A stretch of DNA of 26,523 bases, taken from the NCBI GenBank assembly GCA_035501255.1, contig DATJWM010000115.1, positions 1 through 26,523 of the forward strand, given 5' to 3'. Source of the stretch: JAFAZI01 sp035501255 (GTDB taxonomy: Bacteria; Actinomycetota; Actinomycetes; JAFAQI01). The notes under the pieces were generated by a model. That model had not been told where the DNA came from. It saw only the letters and a program-made list of their open reading frames with translations, and searched no databases. Below, one piece after another: positions 1-7,379 of the stretch; the stretch's first letter is position 1, and every line of letters starts with the position of its first letter. The position numbers and the translations under genes are program-made.

Positions 1-103
1 CGAGTGCGGTCGTGGCGAGGTCGCGGTCGCGGAAGTCCGCGCCGGTTGCACCCGTAATCTCGACCCCGATGGCGGGGGTGATCGGGGCGAGCGTCAGGTC
101 CAT
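1..103 (-). CDS. TauD/TfdA-type 2-oxoglutarate-dependent dioxygenase, 5' end only
   Basis: Only the first 34 codons are in the window; the gene continues past position 1. The reverse strand reads MDLTLAPITPAIG followed by VEITGATGADFRD. This matches the usual start of TauD/TfdA dioxygenases, where a short beta strand leads into an 'IGAEI(T/S)G' segment. Those enzymes use Fe(II) and 2-oxoglutarate to hydroxylate small sulfonates, carboxylates or ethers. The ATG at 101-103 has a good Shine-Dalgarno (GGAGG, about 5 bases upstream). The gene begins 14 bases after the P450 stop, so the two are probably cotranscribed. The metal-binding HxD...H motif lies outside the window, so the family call rests on the N-terminus alone. 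Confidence 0.6.
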   Translation of the reverse strand, partial: MDLTLAPITPAIGVEITGATGADFRDRDLATTAL

Positions 104-117
104 CGGATCCTCCGTCG

Positions 118-1449
118 TCAGTCGGGGACGGGAGTGAACTGCAGATGCAGCGCGGTCAGCCCGCGTAGCACCCAGGTCGGCTCGTAGGAAAACCGGCGAG
201 CGCCAGCAGGCCCGTGGTGTTCCTCGGAGATCCGGATGTCGTTGGTTCGGGCGAGGATCCGCTCGAGACTCGCCTTCGCCTCGACTCGGGCGAGCGGTCC
301 GCCGGGACAGGAGTGCACGCCGCGACCGAAGGCGATGTGGCTGCGCAGATTTGCGCGGTCGATGTCGATGTCGGCAGGGCAGGAGAACTGGCGGGGATCG
401 CGGTTCGCGGCGCCGTTGAGGAGCATGACGGGCGTGCCGGCGGCGACCTCGACGCCGCCGATCGTCGTGTCGACGCGGGCCATCCGGAAGTCGGCCTTGA
501 CCGGGCTCTCGATCCGCAGCGTTTCTTCGATGAACGCCGGGATCCGGTCGGGGTGGGCGCGCAGGTCGGTCTGAACCTCCGGGTTCTCCGCGAGGTACAT
601 CAGGGCCGCGGCGAGCAGGCGCGCGGTCGTCTCCTGGCCCGCGGCAAACAGGAACGACGCCGTGCGGACCACGTTGATGACCTCGGGGGTCGTTCCATCC
701 GGGTAGGTCGCGAGGGCAAGATCGGTGAGTACGTCGCCCTTCGGTTCCCGACGGCGGTCCTCGATGTAGCGGGTGAACCACTCGTCGCACCACGAGAGCG
801 CGTTGAGGTCCGCGCCGTCCCCGCTGCCCATCGACCCCATCGAGCCCGGGGAAGCGGCCAGGCCGAAGCCACGCCGAAACGTGTCGTGGTCGGCCTCAGG
901 GACGCCGAGGAGGTCGGCGACGACCAGCATGGCGAACGGTTGGGCGTAGGCCCGGATGAACTCGCACTCGCCGTTCGCGAGGAACTCCTCGAGCTGGGTG
1001 TCGGCCAGCCGCCAAATGAACTCCTCGTTCTCTTTGAGCCGCTTCGGGGTGATCAGCCGCATCAGCACCCCGCGTTCCTGGGTGTGCATCGGCGGGTCCA
1101 TCGTGACCATGTGCTCGTGCATCGGTAGCTGGTCGCGGTAGGTATCGATGATCTCGCTCACGTTGCCCTCGAGGGGAACCGGAAAGACCGCGAACGGGCC
1201 GACCACGGAGTTGCACGAGGAGAAGGTGTCGCTGTTTCGGTACACCTCGGTGGCCTCGTCGTACCCGCTGACGGCGACCACGCCGAGATTCGGGAGGGGC
1301 AGGACCGGGCACTGCGAGCGCAGTTCGTCGTAGTACGGGTAGGGATCGCGGACGAGCGAGGCGTCGGTGAAGAAATCGAGGGTCTGCCAGTCGCTCACCG
1401 ATGCTCCCTGATCGAACGGTGCGGTGATACCGCCCGGTGTGGAGGACAC
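118..1449 (-). CDS. Cytochrome P450 (CYP), 443 aa
   Basis: This is a soluble bacterial P450 monooxygenase that would hydroxylate a hydrophobic substrate using electrons from a ferredoxin. The I-helix oxygen-activation motif AGQETT is at residues 270-275. The K-helix ExxR is E309-R312. The heme loop FGRGVHSCPGG is at 374-384, with Cys381 as the heme ligand. The length is normal for class I bacterial P450s, with a slightly long N-terminus and a Gly/Ser/Met-rich insert near 200-212. The start is GTG at 1447-1449; only a weak AGG precedes it, and no ATG lies near the expected N-terminus. A dioxygenase gene follows 14 bases downstream. A TetR gene diverges from it, with an operator-like repeat (1456-1471) between them. 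The substrate is unknown. Confidence 0.93.
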   Translation of the reverse strand: MSSTPGGITAPFDQGASVSDWQTLDFFTDASLVRDPYPYYDELRSQCPVLPLPNLGVVAVSGYDEATEVYRNSDTFSSCNSVVGPFAVFPVPLEGNVSEIIDTYRDQLPMHEHMVTMDPPMHTQERGVLMRLITPKRLKENEEFIWRLADTQLEEFLANGECEFIRAYAQPFAMLVVADLLGVPEADHDTFRRGFGLAASPGSMGSMGSGDGADLNALSWCDEWFTRYIEDRRREPKGDVLTDLALATYPDGTTPEVINVVRTASFLFAAGQETTARLLAAALMYLAENPEVQTDLRAHPDRIPAFIEETLRIESPVKADFRMARVDTTIGGVEVAAGTPVMLLNGAANRDPRQFSCPADIDIDRANLRSHIAFGRGVHSCPGGPLARVEAKASLERILARTNDIRISEEHHGPAGARRFSYEPTWVLRGLTALHLQFTPVPD

Positions 1450-1455
1450 CCTATG

Positions 1456-1471
1456 CTGTGCAAGTGCTCAG
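1456..1471. promoter_or_regulatory. Operator-like inverted repeat, site 1
   Basis: The reverse strand reads CTGAGCA-CT-TGCACAG: 7-base arms around a 2-base centre with a single mismatched pair. It fits the window-wide pattern RTGAGYR-NN-YRCTCAY at most positions. It lies between the divergent P450 (start 1449) and TetR (start 1514) genes and overlaps a plus-strand TATGCT (1452-1457) that could be a -10 element for the TetR gene. It could be the operator of the adjacent TetR protein or of the one at 7781-8455. It is one of the weaker sites of the set. Confidence 0.5.
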
Positions 1472-1513
1472 CACAATCGCCGACCCGACCTTCGCAGCAC
1501 GTATGCGCGCGCG

Positions 1514-2158
1514 ATGACCTCCAGTCGCCGACTCGGCGCCGAGGACTCCGCGACCCGAACGGCGTTGCTCGACGCCGCGATCGCCCTGATGCTCGAGGAG
1601 GGCTATGCGTCGGTGACCTCGCGCAAGGTCGCGGCCCGCGCGGGTCTGAAGCCCCAGCTCGTGCACTACTACTTCGCGACCATGGACGACCTGTTCCTCG
1701 CGCTGGTCCGGCGCGGGGCGCAAGTCAACCTCGAGCGCCAGGTCCAGGCGCTTGCCTCGGCGCAACCGTTGCGGGCGTTGTGGGCGTTCAGCAACGACCC
1801 GGCGTCGGCGACGTTGACCTGGGAGTTCGCGGCGCTGGGCAACCACCGCAAGGCGATCCGGGCCGAGCTCGCCGGGTACGCCGAACAGTTTCGTGCGCTC
1901 CAGACCGAGGCGTTGGCGCGCATCCTTGCCGGGTACGGCGTGGCCGCGGAGGAGATCGCAGCGGAGGTGCTCCCCGTTCTGCTCACCGGCCTGTCCCAGA
2001 TCCTCGCGATGGAGGAGACCCTCGGATTGACCAGCGGGCATCCGCAGATGCGGGCCAAGATCGAGCAGTGGATCGAGCGGTTCGAGCCCAGCGGCGTCGA
2101 CGGGACGGTCAGTCCGCCATCCCGGCTGGAATCCAGTCGGGCGGTCGCTTCTCCATGA
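1514..2158 (+). CDS. TetR/AcrR-family transcriptional regulator, 214 aa
   Basis: The N-terminus has the TetR three-helix DNA-binding domain: ALLDAAIALMLEEGYASVT, then the helix-turn-helix RKVAARAGLKPQLVHYYF at about residues 37-54. A ligand-binding, dimerising helical domain makes up the rest, without a recognisable subfamily signature. I chose the ATG at 1514 because the HTH then starts at the usual distance. The reading frame is open further upstream, but that would add an atypical Cys-rich tail and run through the operator. No clear Shine-Dalgarno is visible. The gene is divergent from the P450, suggesting local control of it. Its last 50 bases overlap the 3' end of the convergent crotonase gene. 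Confidence 0.88.
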   Translation: MTSSRRLGAEDSATRTALLDAAIALMLEEGYASVTSRKVAARAGLKPQLVHYYFATMDDLFLALVRRGAQVNLERQVQALASAQPLRALWAFSNDPASATLTWEFAALGNHRKAIRAELAGYAEQFRALQTEALARILAGYGVAAEEIAAEVLPVLLTGLSQILAMEETLGLTSGHPQMRAKIEQWIERFEPSGVDGTVSPPSRLESSRAVASP

Positions 2159-2888
2159 ACGCTGCCATCCCTTCGCGCGGCTCGGGCGACTCCTCCAAAG
2201 CCCAGAACATCGTCTGGTAGTCGATCGCCCCGTAGCGCTCGTTGAGCATCCGCTTGACCATCATCCGTGCGGTTGGCGGGGTCTGGAGGATCTCGCGGAC
2301 CGCCTGCACTGCCGCAGTGCGCAGCTCGGCGTGCGCGACGACCCGGGAGATGACTCCCAGCCGTTGCGCTTCTGCCGCGTCGAAGCGGCGCGCGGACAGC
2401 ATCAGGTCGCGGGCCACGGCGACCCCGACATGGGCGGGGAGCGCGGCGGCGTACGTCGCGTCGGGAATACCGCGCAGCAACTCGGGCACCCGGAACGTCG
2501 CGCGGTCGCTGGCGACCGCGATGTCGGACATCATCGCGATCAGCAGCCCGCCGGCCTGGCAGATCCCGTTGACCGCGCTCACGACCGGCGCCCGGCTGTC
2601 CCGGATCGCGAGGAACGGCAGGATGTCGTTGCCGATGTCCTCGGGCAGGTTGTCGCCCGGCTCCGCGCGCCCACCGAGATCGCCGCCCGGTGCGAACACG
2701 TCGCCGGTGCCGGTGATGATCAGGGCCGCCAGGTCCGGTTCGGTATTGACCAGGCGAACCGCGCGCTTGATCCCGAAGTACATCGCCGGGGTCAGCGCAT
2801 TGCGCGCCGTGGGGCGGTCGATCACGCACCAGCCAATGACCCCGTCGCGTTCGAAGCGCAGGCCGGCGGCACCGAGGTCATCGCTCAT
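2109..2888 (-). CDS. Enoyl-CoA hydratase/isomerase (crotonase) family protein, 259 aa
   Basis: Crotonase-fold proteins act on acyl-CoA thioesters, stabilising the enolate in an oxyanion hole. Visible hallmarks are DRPTARNALT (24-33), the oxyanion-hole region FAPGGDL (65-71), VNGICQAGG (106-114) and FRVPELLRG (132-140). The length is normal. The Glu of the GGGCEL motif, one of the two catalytic acids in true hydratases, is replaced: the sequence reads AGGLLIAMMSD, placing Leu116 there. The second Glu (E136, in VPEL) is kept. The reaction could therefore be isomerisation, hydrolysis or C-C cleavage rather than classical hydration. It starts at ATG 2888 with a weak ribosome site and is divergent from the DUF35/thiolase gene 42 bases away. 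Confidence 0.9.
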   Translation of the reverse strand: MSDDLGAAGLRFERDGVIGWCVIDRPTARNALTPAMYFGIKRAVRLVNTEPDLAALIITGTGDVFAPGGDLGGRAEPGDNLPEDIGNDILPFLAIRDSRAPVVSAVNGICQAGGLLIAMMSDIAVASDRATFRVPELLRGIPDATYAAALPAHVGVAVARDLMLSARRFDAAEAQRLGVISRVVAHAELRTAAVQAVREILQTPPTARMMVKRMLNERYGAIDYQTMFWALEESPEPREGMAAFMEKRPPDWIPAGMAD

Positions 2889-2930
2889 GAATCGTCACGG
2901 TAGCGTCACCTCCCGGACGGAAAGGACCCG

Positions 2931-4589
2931 ATGACCACCCGACCGCTGCCTGCGTTGACCCCGGAGAACGTCGAGTTCTGGACCGCGGGCGAGCACGGCG
3001 AGCTGCGGATCCAGCGGTGCGGTGCCTGCGGCACCTGGCGGCACCCGCCCGGACCGATCTGCGCGAACTGTGCCTCCACCGACTTCGCTTTCGAGGCGGT
3101 GAGCGGCACCGGCACGGTCGCCGGGGTCTCGATCAACCACCATCAGTGGCTTCCCGACTTTCCGCCGCCGTACGTCGTCGTCATCGTTGCGCTCGACGAG
3201 GACCCGCGAGTGCGCGTGACCTCCAACGTGATCGACTGCGATCCGGGCGAGGTGTCGGTCGGGTCTCGCGTGCAGGTCGGATTCGAGCAGCACGACGACG
3301 TGTGGCTGCCGCTCTTCCGCCTGGTGCCGGGTGCCGAGGCGGGGCAGGTGCCGCAGGACGAGGACGTGCGGCGGTATGTCCGGCCGATGCTGACGACCCG
3401 CAAGTTCGAAGACGACAGCGCGATCACCGGGATCGGGAAGTCGCGGGTCGGCCGGCGGTTGATGGTGGATCCGCTGGCCCTCGCGGTCGAGGCGTGCACG
3501 AGCGCGGTTGCCGACGCGGGGCTGACCTTTGCCGACATCGACGGACTGTCGACCTATCCCGGCTCGGGTGGCCACGACAGCGGGCACTCCGAGGGAGGGA
3601 TCACCGCGATCGAAGAAGCGCTACGGATTCGTCCGACCTGGATCAACGGGGGAATGGAGATCCCCGGGCAGTCCGGGGCGATCGTCGCGGCGATGCTCGC
3701 CGTGTCGGCGGGGTTGTGCCGACACGTGTTGTGCGTCCGCACGGTGTGGGAGTCGACGCACGCGGCGCTCGCGGCGCAGGCGCGCTCAGCGACCGGGTCG
3801 GGTTCGAGGTCGACGCAGAGGGTCAGCGGCGACTTCGCCGGCTGGCGAGCGCCGTTCGGCGCGATGTCCGCAGCCAACCTGATCGGAATGTATGCCTCCA
3901 ACCACTTCGCGCGCTACGGCACGACCCGCGAGGCGCTCGGGTGGATCTCCACCACCGAACGCGCGCACGCGGCGCTCAATCCCGACGCGATCTATCGCGA
4001 CCCGATGACGATGGAGGACTACCTGTCGGCGCGACTGGTGTCCACGCCGTTCGGCCTCTACGACTGTGACGTGCCGTGCGACGGCAGCATCGCGGTGGTC
4101 GTTTCGGCGCGAGACGCGGTCGCTGATCTACCCAGCACGCCCGTGTACGTCGATGCCGTCGGCACCCAGATTTGCGAGCGGATCTCCTGGGATCAGGGGA
4201 CGCTCACCCATGAGCCGCAGGTCAGTGGACCGGCCGCACATCTGTGGACCCGGACGAGCCTGCGCCGGGAGGACGTCGACCTCGCGCTGCTCTATGACGG
4301 GTTCACCTTCAACTGCCTGTCCTGGTTGGAGGCGCTCGGGTTCTGCGGGATCGGGGAAGGTGCGGCGTTCGTCGAGGGAGGGACACGGATTTCCCTCGGT
4401 GGTGAGTTGCCCTTGAACACCCACGGCGGTCAGCTGTCGGCCGGGCGCACCCACGGGTTCGGCTTCGTGCACGAGGCCGTGACCCAGTTGCGCGGCGACG
4501 CCGGCGAGCGCCAGGTCCACGATGCGCAGGTGGCCGTCGTCTCGACCGGCGGCGGCACACCCGGCGGAGCGCTGCTCCTGCGGCGTTAG
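2931..4589 (+). CDS. DUF35 OB-fold / thiolase-superfamily (SCP-x/Ltp2-like) fusion, 552 aa
   Basis: Two domains are fused. Residues 1-135 are a DUF35 protein: a rubredoxin-like zinc ribbon with C30, C33, C44 and C47 (RCGACGTW...PICANC), followed by an OB fold. Residues 150-552 are a lipid-transfer-protein/SCP-x type thiolase domain with YDCDVPCDGSIAVVV (377-391) and NTHGGQLSAGR (496-506). The nucleophilic Cys of true thiolases (CxSG) is absent; the matching segment reads GQSG (246-249). That fits the Ltp2/aldolase branch, in which a DUF35 partner and a thiolase-fold protein cleave beta-hydroxyacyl-CoA side chains by retro-aldol chemistry, as in actinobacterial steroid degradation. Function is inferred from that precedent. 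The ATG at 2931 has an AAAGGA ribosome site. Its stop overlaps the next, convergent gene by 4 bases. Confidence 0.88.
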   Translation: MTTRPLPALTPENVEFWTAGEHGELRIQRCGACGTWRHPPGPICANCASTDFAFEAVSGTGTVAGVSINHHQWLPDFPPPYVVVIVALDEDPRVRVTSNVIDCDPGEVSVGSRVQVGFEQHDDVWLPLFRLVPGAEAGQVPQDEDVRRYVRPMLTTRKFEDDSAITGIGKSRVGRRLMVDPLALAVEACTSAVADAGLTFADIDGLSTYPGSGGHDSGHSEGGITAIEEALRIRPTWINGGMEIPGQSGAIVAAMLAVSAGLCRHVLCVRTVWESTHAALAAQARSATGSGSRSTQRVSGDFAGWRAPFGAMSAANLIGMYASNHFARYGTTREALGWISTTERAHAALNPDAIYRDPMTMEDYLSARLVSTPFGLYDCDVPCDGSIAVVVSARDAVADLPSTPVYVDAVGTQICERISWDQGTLTHEPQVSGPAAHLWTRTSLRREDVDLALLYDGFTFNCLSWLEALGFCGIGEGAAFVEGGTRISLGGELPLNTHGGQLSAGRTHGFGFVHEAVTQLRGDAGERQVHDAQVAVVSTGGGTPGGALLLRR

Positions 4590-5449
4590 GACGGCTCGTC
4601 CCCAGTGAGGTGCGGATAGATCCGGGTGAAGTCCACACCCGGTTCGGCGCCCGCGAACTCGGTCCAGGTGGCTTCGGTTCGGGTCCCGAAGTCCGACGGC
4701 GTGCCCTGGGCGCGCACGGCGTCGAGGTACAAGCCGAGGTCCTTCGCCATCAAGGTGTTGGCGAAGCCGGAGGAGTAGGTGCCGGTCAGGACATGGTTGG
4801 TGAACTTGTCGGTGATCGCCGCGCTCTGGCCGCTCGAGGTCGACAGCACGTCGAGCATCGTCGCGAGGTCGAGCCCGACCGACAGACCGAAGGCGACCGC
4901 TTCGCTGGCCGCTGCCAGTGCGGTGGCCGACAGGAAGTTGTTCGCGAGTTTCATGGCCTGGGCCATCCCGGCGCGGTGACCGACCCGGCGCCGCCGGTCG
5001 CTCAACCCAGCAAGGACCGGTTCGACGGCGGCGCAGTCGTCGTCGGTTCCGGCGTACATGACCATCAGCGTCCGCGCTCGCGCCCCGGCGACCCCGCCGG
5101 ACACCGGGGCGTCGACATAGCCGACGCCGACGTCGCCCAGCCGAGTCTCGATCGCCCGCGCCGCGCTGACGCCGACCGTCGAGGTGTCGAGGACTCGACT
5201 GACCCGACGTTCGGTGGTGTCGGCGAGGGTGGCGCTGACCTGTTCGCTGATCGCGCCATTCGGAAGGCTCAGCACGGCGACGTCGGTGCTCCGCGCGACC
5301 TCGGCCGCGTCTGCGACGAAGGTCGCGCCGTCGGGGTTGCGAGCGGGACCACTGACGTCGTAGGTGAGGACGTCATGACCCGCACCGACGAGGTTCGCGG
5401 CCAGCGCGCTGCCCATGTTGCCGAGGCCGATGAACCCGACGATGGCCAC
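4586..5449 (-). CDS. 3-hydroxyisobutyrate dehydrogenase / beta-hydroxyacid dehydrogenase family, 287 aa
   Basis: This is an NAD(P)-dependent oxidoreductase of the beta-hydroxyacid dehydrogenase family (3-hydroxyisobutyrate, tartronate semialdehyde and related substrates). The N-terminal Rossmann motif is GLGNMG (8-13 region, after GFI). The substrate-binding signature DAPVSGGVAGA is at 113-123. The catalytic lysine is K167 in MAQAMKLANNFL. The all-helical C-terminal domain and total length are standard. The segment just before the lysine (SDRRRRVGHRAG) is unusually Arg-rich. The GTG start at 5447-5449 has a good upstream AGGGGTGAG. It lies 3 bases after the stop of the carboxymuconolactone-decarboxylase-like gene, so both belong to one unit. 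Its exact substrate is unknown. Confidence 0.9.
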   Translation of the reverse strand: MAIVGFIGLGNMGSALAANLVGAGHDVLTYDVSGPARNPDGATFVADAAEVARSTDVAVLSLPNGAISEQVSATLADTTERRVSRVLDTSTVGVSAARAIETRLGDVGVGYVDAPVSGGVAGARARTLMVMYAGTDDDCAAVEPVLAGLSDRRRRVGHRAGMAQAMKLANNFLSATALAAASEAVAFGLSVGLDLATMLDVLSTSSGQSAAITDKFTNHVLTGTYSSGFANTLMAKDLGLYLDAVRAQGTPSDFGTRTEATWTEFAGAEPGVDFTRIYPHLTGDEPS

Positions 5450-5452
5450 GAC

Positions 5453-5830
5453 TCACCCCTCGGCGGCGCGGACGGCTTGCACGGCTCGCTTGGCGGCGAT
5501 CCCCGCTGGTGCACCGCAGTAGGCCGCGACCTGGAAGAGCAGCTCGTCGAGCTCGGCGTCGGTGACGCCGGTGCGCGCCCGGGCACCCGCGTGCAGCGCG
5601 AACTCCTCCATCCGACCCAACGCGGCCGTCATCGCGAGCACCAGCAGGCTGCGGTCACGGGTGCTGAGCGCACCCTCTCGTGCCCAGACGCCCCACGCCA
5701 TCGAGGTGATGTAGTCCTGGAAGTCGGCGAGCGTGGGATTGGGGTCGGCGGTCTGGGCGTCGACGTAGGCGTCGCCGAGCATCGCGCGGCGCTTCGCGCG
5801 CGCGGCTTGCAGAGTTTCGGTGGGCTCCAT
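5453..5830 (-). CDS. Carboxymuconolactone decarboxylase (PcaC-like) family protein, 125 aa
   Basis: The sequence has the CMD fold: GALSTRDRSLLVLAMTAAL, then EEFALHAGARARTGVTDAEL and ELLFQVAAYCGAPAGIAA. This matches the gamma-carboxymuconolactone decarboxylase subgroup, about 125 residues long with a conserved E..LH motif and without the CxxC redox pair of AhpD. PcaC removes CO2 from a lactone in the beta-ketoadipate pathway. Stand-alone homologues in catabolic clusters often act on other lactones or have unknown substrates, so the gene symbol is withheld. It sits between the aldehyde dehydrogenase (27-base gap) and the hydroxyacid dehydrogenase (3-base gap), all in one direction. Confidence 0.87.
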   Translation of the reverse strand: MEPTETLQAARAKRRAMLGDAYVDAQTADPNPTLADFQDYITSMAWGVWAREGALSTRDRSLLVLAMTAALGRMEEFALHAGARARTGVTDAELDELLFQVAAYCGAPAGIAAKRAVQAVRAAEG

Positions 5831-5857
5831 CCGCCGAAACTATCGGCTGGGACCTGC

Positions 5858-7312
5858 TCAGCCCATCGGGATCAAACCCGGCGGAAGGCCGATGCTGCGG
5901 GTTTCGAGGAAGCTCGCCAGCCCCTCGGGTCCGAGCTCGCGTCCCAGTCCGGAGCGTTTGAAGCCGCCGAATGGGACGAGCGGGAACGGCGGGTAGCTGC
6001 CGTTGATCGCGACGCTGCCGGTCCGCAATCGCTTGGCAACCCCGAGGGCTCGGTGCGCGTCGGCCGACCACACCCCGCCGGCGAGCCCGTAGTCGGAGTC
6101 GTTGGCGATCCGGACCGCGTCGTCGTCCCCGTCGTGGGCGATGACGCACAGAACCGGGCCGAAGATCTCTTCGCGCGCGACCCGCATCGTGTTCTCGACG
6201 TCGCCGAGGATGGTGGGTGCGACGTACCAGCCTTTCGGTAGGTCAGCCGGTCGAAAGCCACCCGCGACGATCCGGGCGCCGTCGTCGACCGCACCGGTGA
6301 GGTAAGCCATCACGCGGTCACGTTGGCGCTCCGCGACCAGTGGCCCGACGATCGTCGCCGGGTCGTGCGGGTCGCCCACGGGCACCGCCTCGGCGGCCTC
6401 GGCCGCGATCTCGAGCGCATCGGCGTACCGCGACCGGGGGACGAGGACCCGGGTGTGGGCGCCGCAGACTTGCCCGGAGAGGTGCATCGCGCCCTTGACG
6501 ACGCCCGGTATGACGGCGGCGAGGTCGGCGTCGTCGAGGATGAGCGAGGCCGACTTGCCGCCGAGTTCCAACGACACTCGCTTCACCTGGTCGGCGCAGG
6601 CGGCCATGATCCGCTGGCCGGCTGCGGTCGAACCGGTGAATGCGACCTTCTCGATCCAGGGGTGGGTGACGAGGTGCTCACCGACCTCGCGGTCACCGGG
6701 GACAACGTTGAGGACTCCCGGTGGTACGCCGGCGGCCTCGAGCGCCTCGGCGAACAGGTAGTTCGACAGCGGGGCCTCGGGAGGCGGTTTGAGGACGACA
6801 CTGCACCCGGCCGCGAGCGCGGGGGCGGTCTTCCATGCCGCCAGCGTCACGGGCGCGTTCCACGGCACGATCGCGGCGACCGCGCCGACCGGTTCGCGAG
6901 TGACCAACCCGCCGCGATCGCGGCCGTCAACCCTGGCCTCGAACGGGAAGGCGCGGATGAGCTCGGCGTAGTAGTCGAACACTGGCCCGAGCAGCCCGGT
7001 CTGGGCGGCGTGCGCCTGGCTGCTGGCGACGCCCATCTCCTCGGTCGTCACCGCCGCGATCGCGTCGGCGCGGGCGCGAAGCTCGTCGGCGGCTCGAGCC
7101 AGCACCTCGGCTCGTTCCGCGGGTGCGGTCCGTGGCCATGGTCCGTCCTCGAATGCCGCGTGCGCAGCGCTCACCGCGGCGTCGATGTCCGCGGCGGTCG
7201 CGTGCGGGACCTCGCCGACGACCTCTTCGGAGGACGGCGAGACGACCTGATGAACCTGGTCGCCGTGCGCGGCGACCCAGTGTCCGTCGATGAAGAACTG
7301 CCGCCGGACCAT
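5858..7312 (-). CDS. Aldehyde dehydrogenase, NAD(P)-dependent, 484 aa (start uncertain)
   Basis: This ALDH-superfamily enzyme oxidises an aldehyde to the carboxylate. Key residues, numbered from the ATG at 7312, are N152 in VPWNAPV, K175 in VVLKPPPEA, the general base E249 in SLELGGKS and the nucleophile C283 in LSGQVCGA. EEIFGPV and the C-terminal PFGGFKRSGLGRELG follow. The start is a puzzle. The only in-frame ATG near the N-terminus has no ribosome site. A perfect AGGAGG (7348-7353) stands 5 bases before an in-frame ATC (7340-7342), which would give a 10-residue longer product (494 aa). An open frame continues further upstream but runs into the SnoaL-like gene and is not coding. The gene has its own -10 and operator at 7357-7379. 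Confidence 0.92.
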   Translation of the reverse strand: MVRRQFFIDGHWVAAHGDQVHQVVSPSSEEVVGEVPHATAADIDAAVSAAHAAFEDGPWPRTAPAERAEVLARAADELRARADAIAAVTTEEMGVASSQAHAAQTGLLGPVFDYYAELIRAFPFEARVDGRDRGGLVTREPVGAVAAIVPWNAPVTLAAWKTAPALAAGCSVVLKPPPEAPLSNYLFAEALEAAGVPPGVLNVVPGDREVGEHLVTHPWIEKVAFTGSTAAGQRIMAACADQVKRVSLELGGKSASLILDDADLAAVIPGVVKGAMHLSGQVCGAHTRVLVPRSRYADALEIAAEAAEAVPVGDPHDPATIVGPLVAERQRDRVMAYLTGAVDDGARIVAGGFRPADLPKGWYVAPTILGDVENTMRVAREEIFGPVLCVIAHDGDDDAVRIANDSDYGLAGGVWSADAHRALGVAKRLRTGSVAINGSYPPFPLVPFGGFKRSGLGRELGPEGLASFLETRSIGLPPGLIPMG

Positions 7313-7339
7313 CGTGGACCGGTCCAGGATTTCGGTGGA

Positions 7340-7353
7340 GATGGCCGCCTCCT
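7340..7353 (-). promoter_or_regulatory. Perfect Shine-Dalgarno positioned over a non-canonical ATC codon
   Basis: On the reverse strand AGGAGG (7348-7353) is followed after CGGCC by ATC TCC ACC GAA, in frame with the aldehyde dehydrogenase. Spacing is ideal for initiation at the ATC (7340-7342). The first ATG is 30 bases further on, too far for this ribosome site. No ATG, GTG or TTG lies in between. Confidence 0.55.
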
Positions 7354-7356
7354 GTG

Positions 7357-7379
7357 GTGAGCGAACGCTCGCTATCTTA
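7357..7379 (-). promoter_or_regulatory. Promoter -10 plus operator-like repeat, site 2, for the aldehyde dehydrogenase
   Basis: The plus strand reads GTGAGCG-AA-CGCTCGC at 7357-7372, with a perfect GAGCG/CGCTC core. On the minus strand a TAAGAT hexamer (7374-7379) lies 1 base upstream of it and could be a -10 element. The repeat would then cover the transcription start. The TAAGAT overlaps the stop codon of the upstream SnoaL-like gene, so the aldehyde dehydrogenase unit can be expressed separately although it follows in the same direction. No good -35 is visible. Confidence 0.6.

Noticed and set aside
2889..2930. Possible operator between the divergent crotonase and DUF35/thiolase genes
   Set aside because: Only a repeated CGTCAC and a weak TAGCGT are visible; nothing matches the inverted-repeat family.
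4610..6241. Long plus-strand open frame of 543 codons
   Set aside because: It lies antisense to the hydroxyacid dehydrogenase, CMD-like and aldehyde dehydrogenase genes, all with clear family motifs. Its product is low-complexity Gly/Arg/Asp/Val-rich, as expected for a GC-rich shadow frame.
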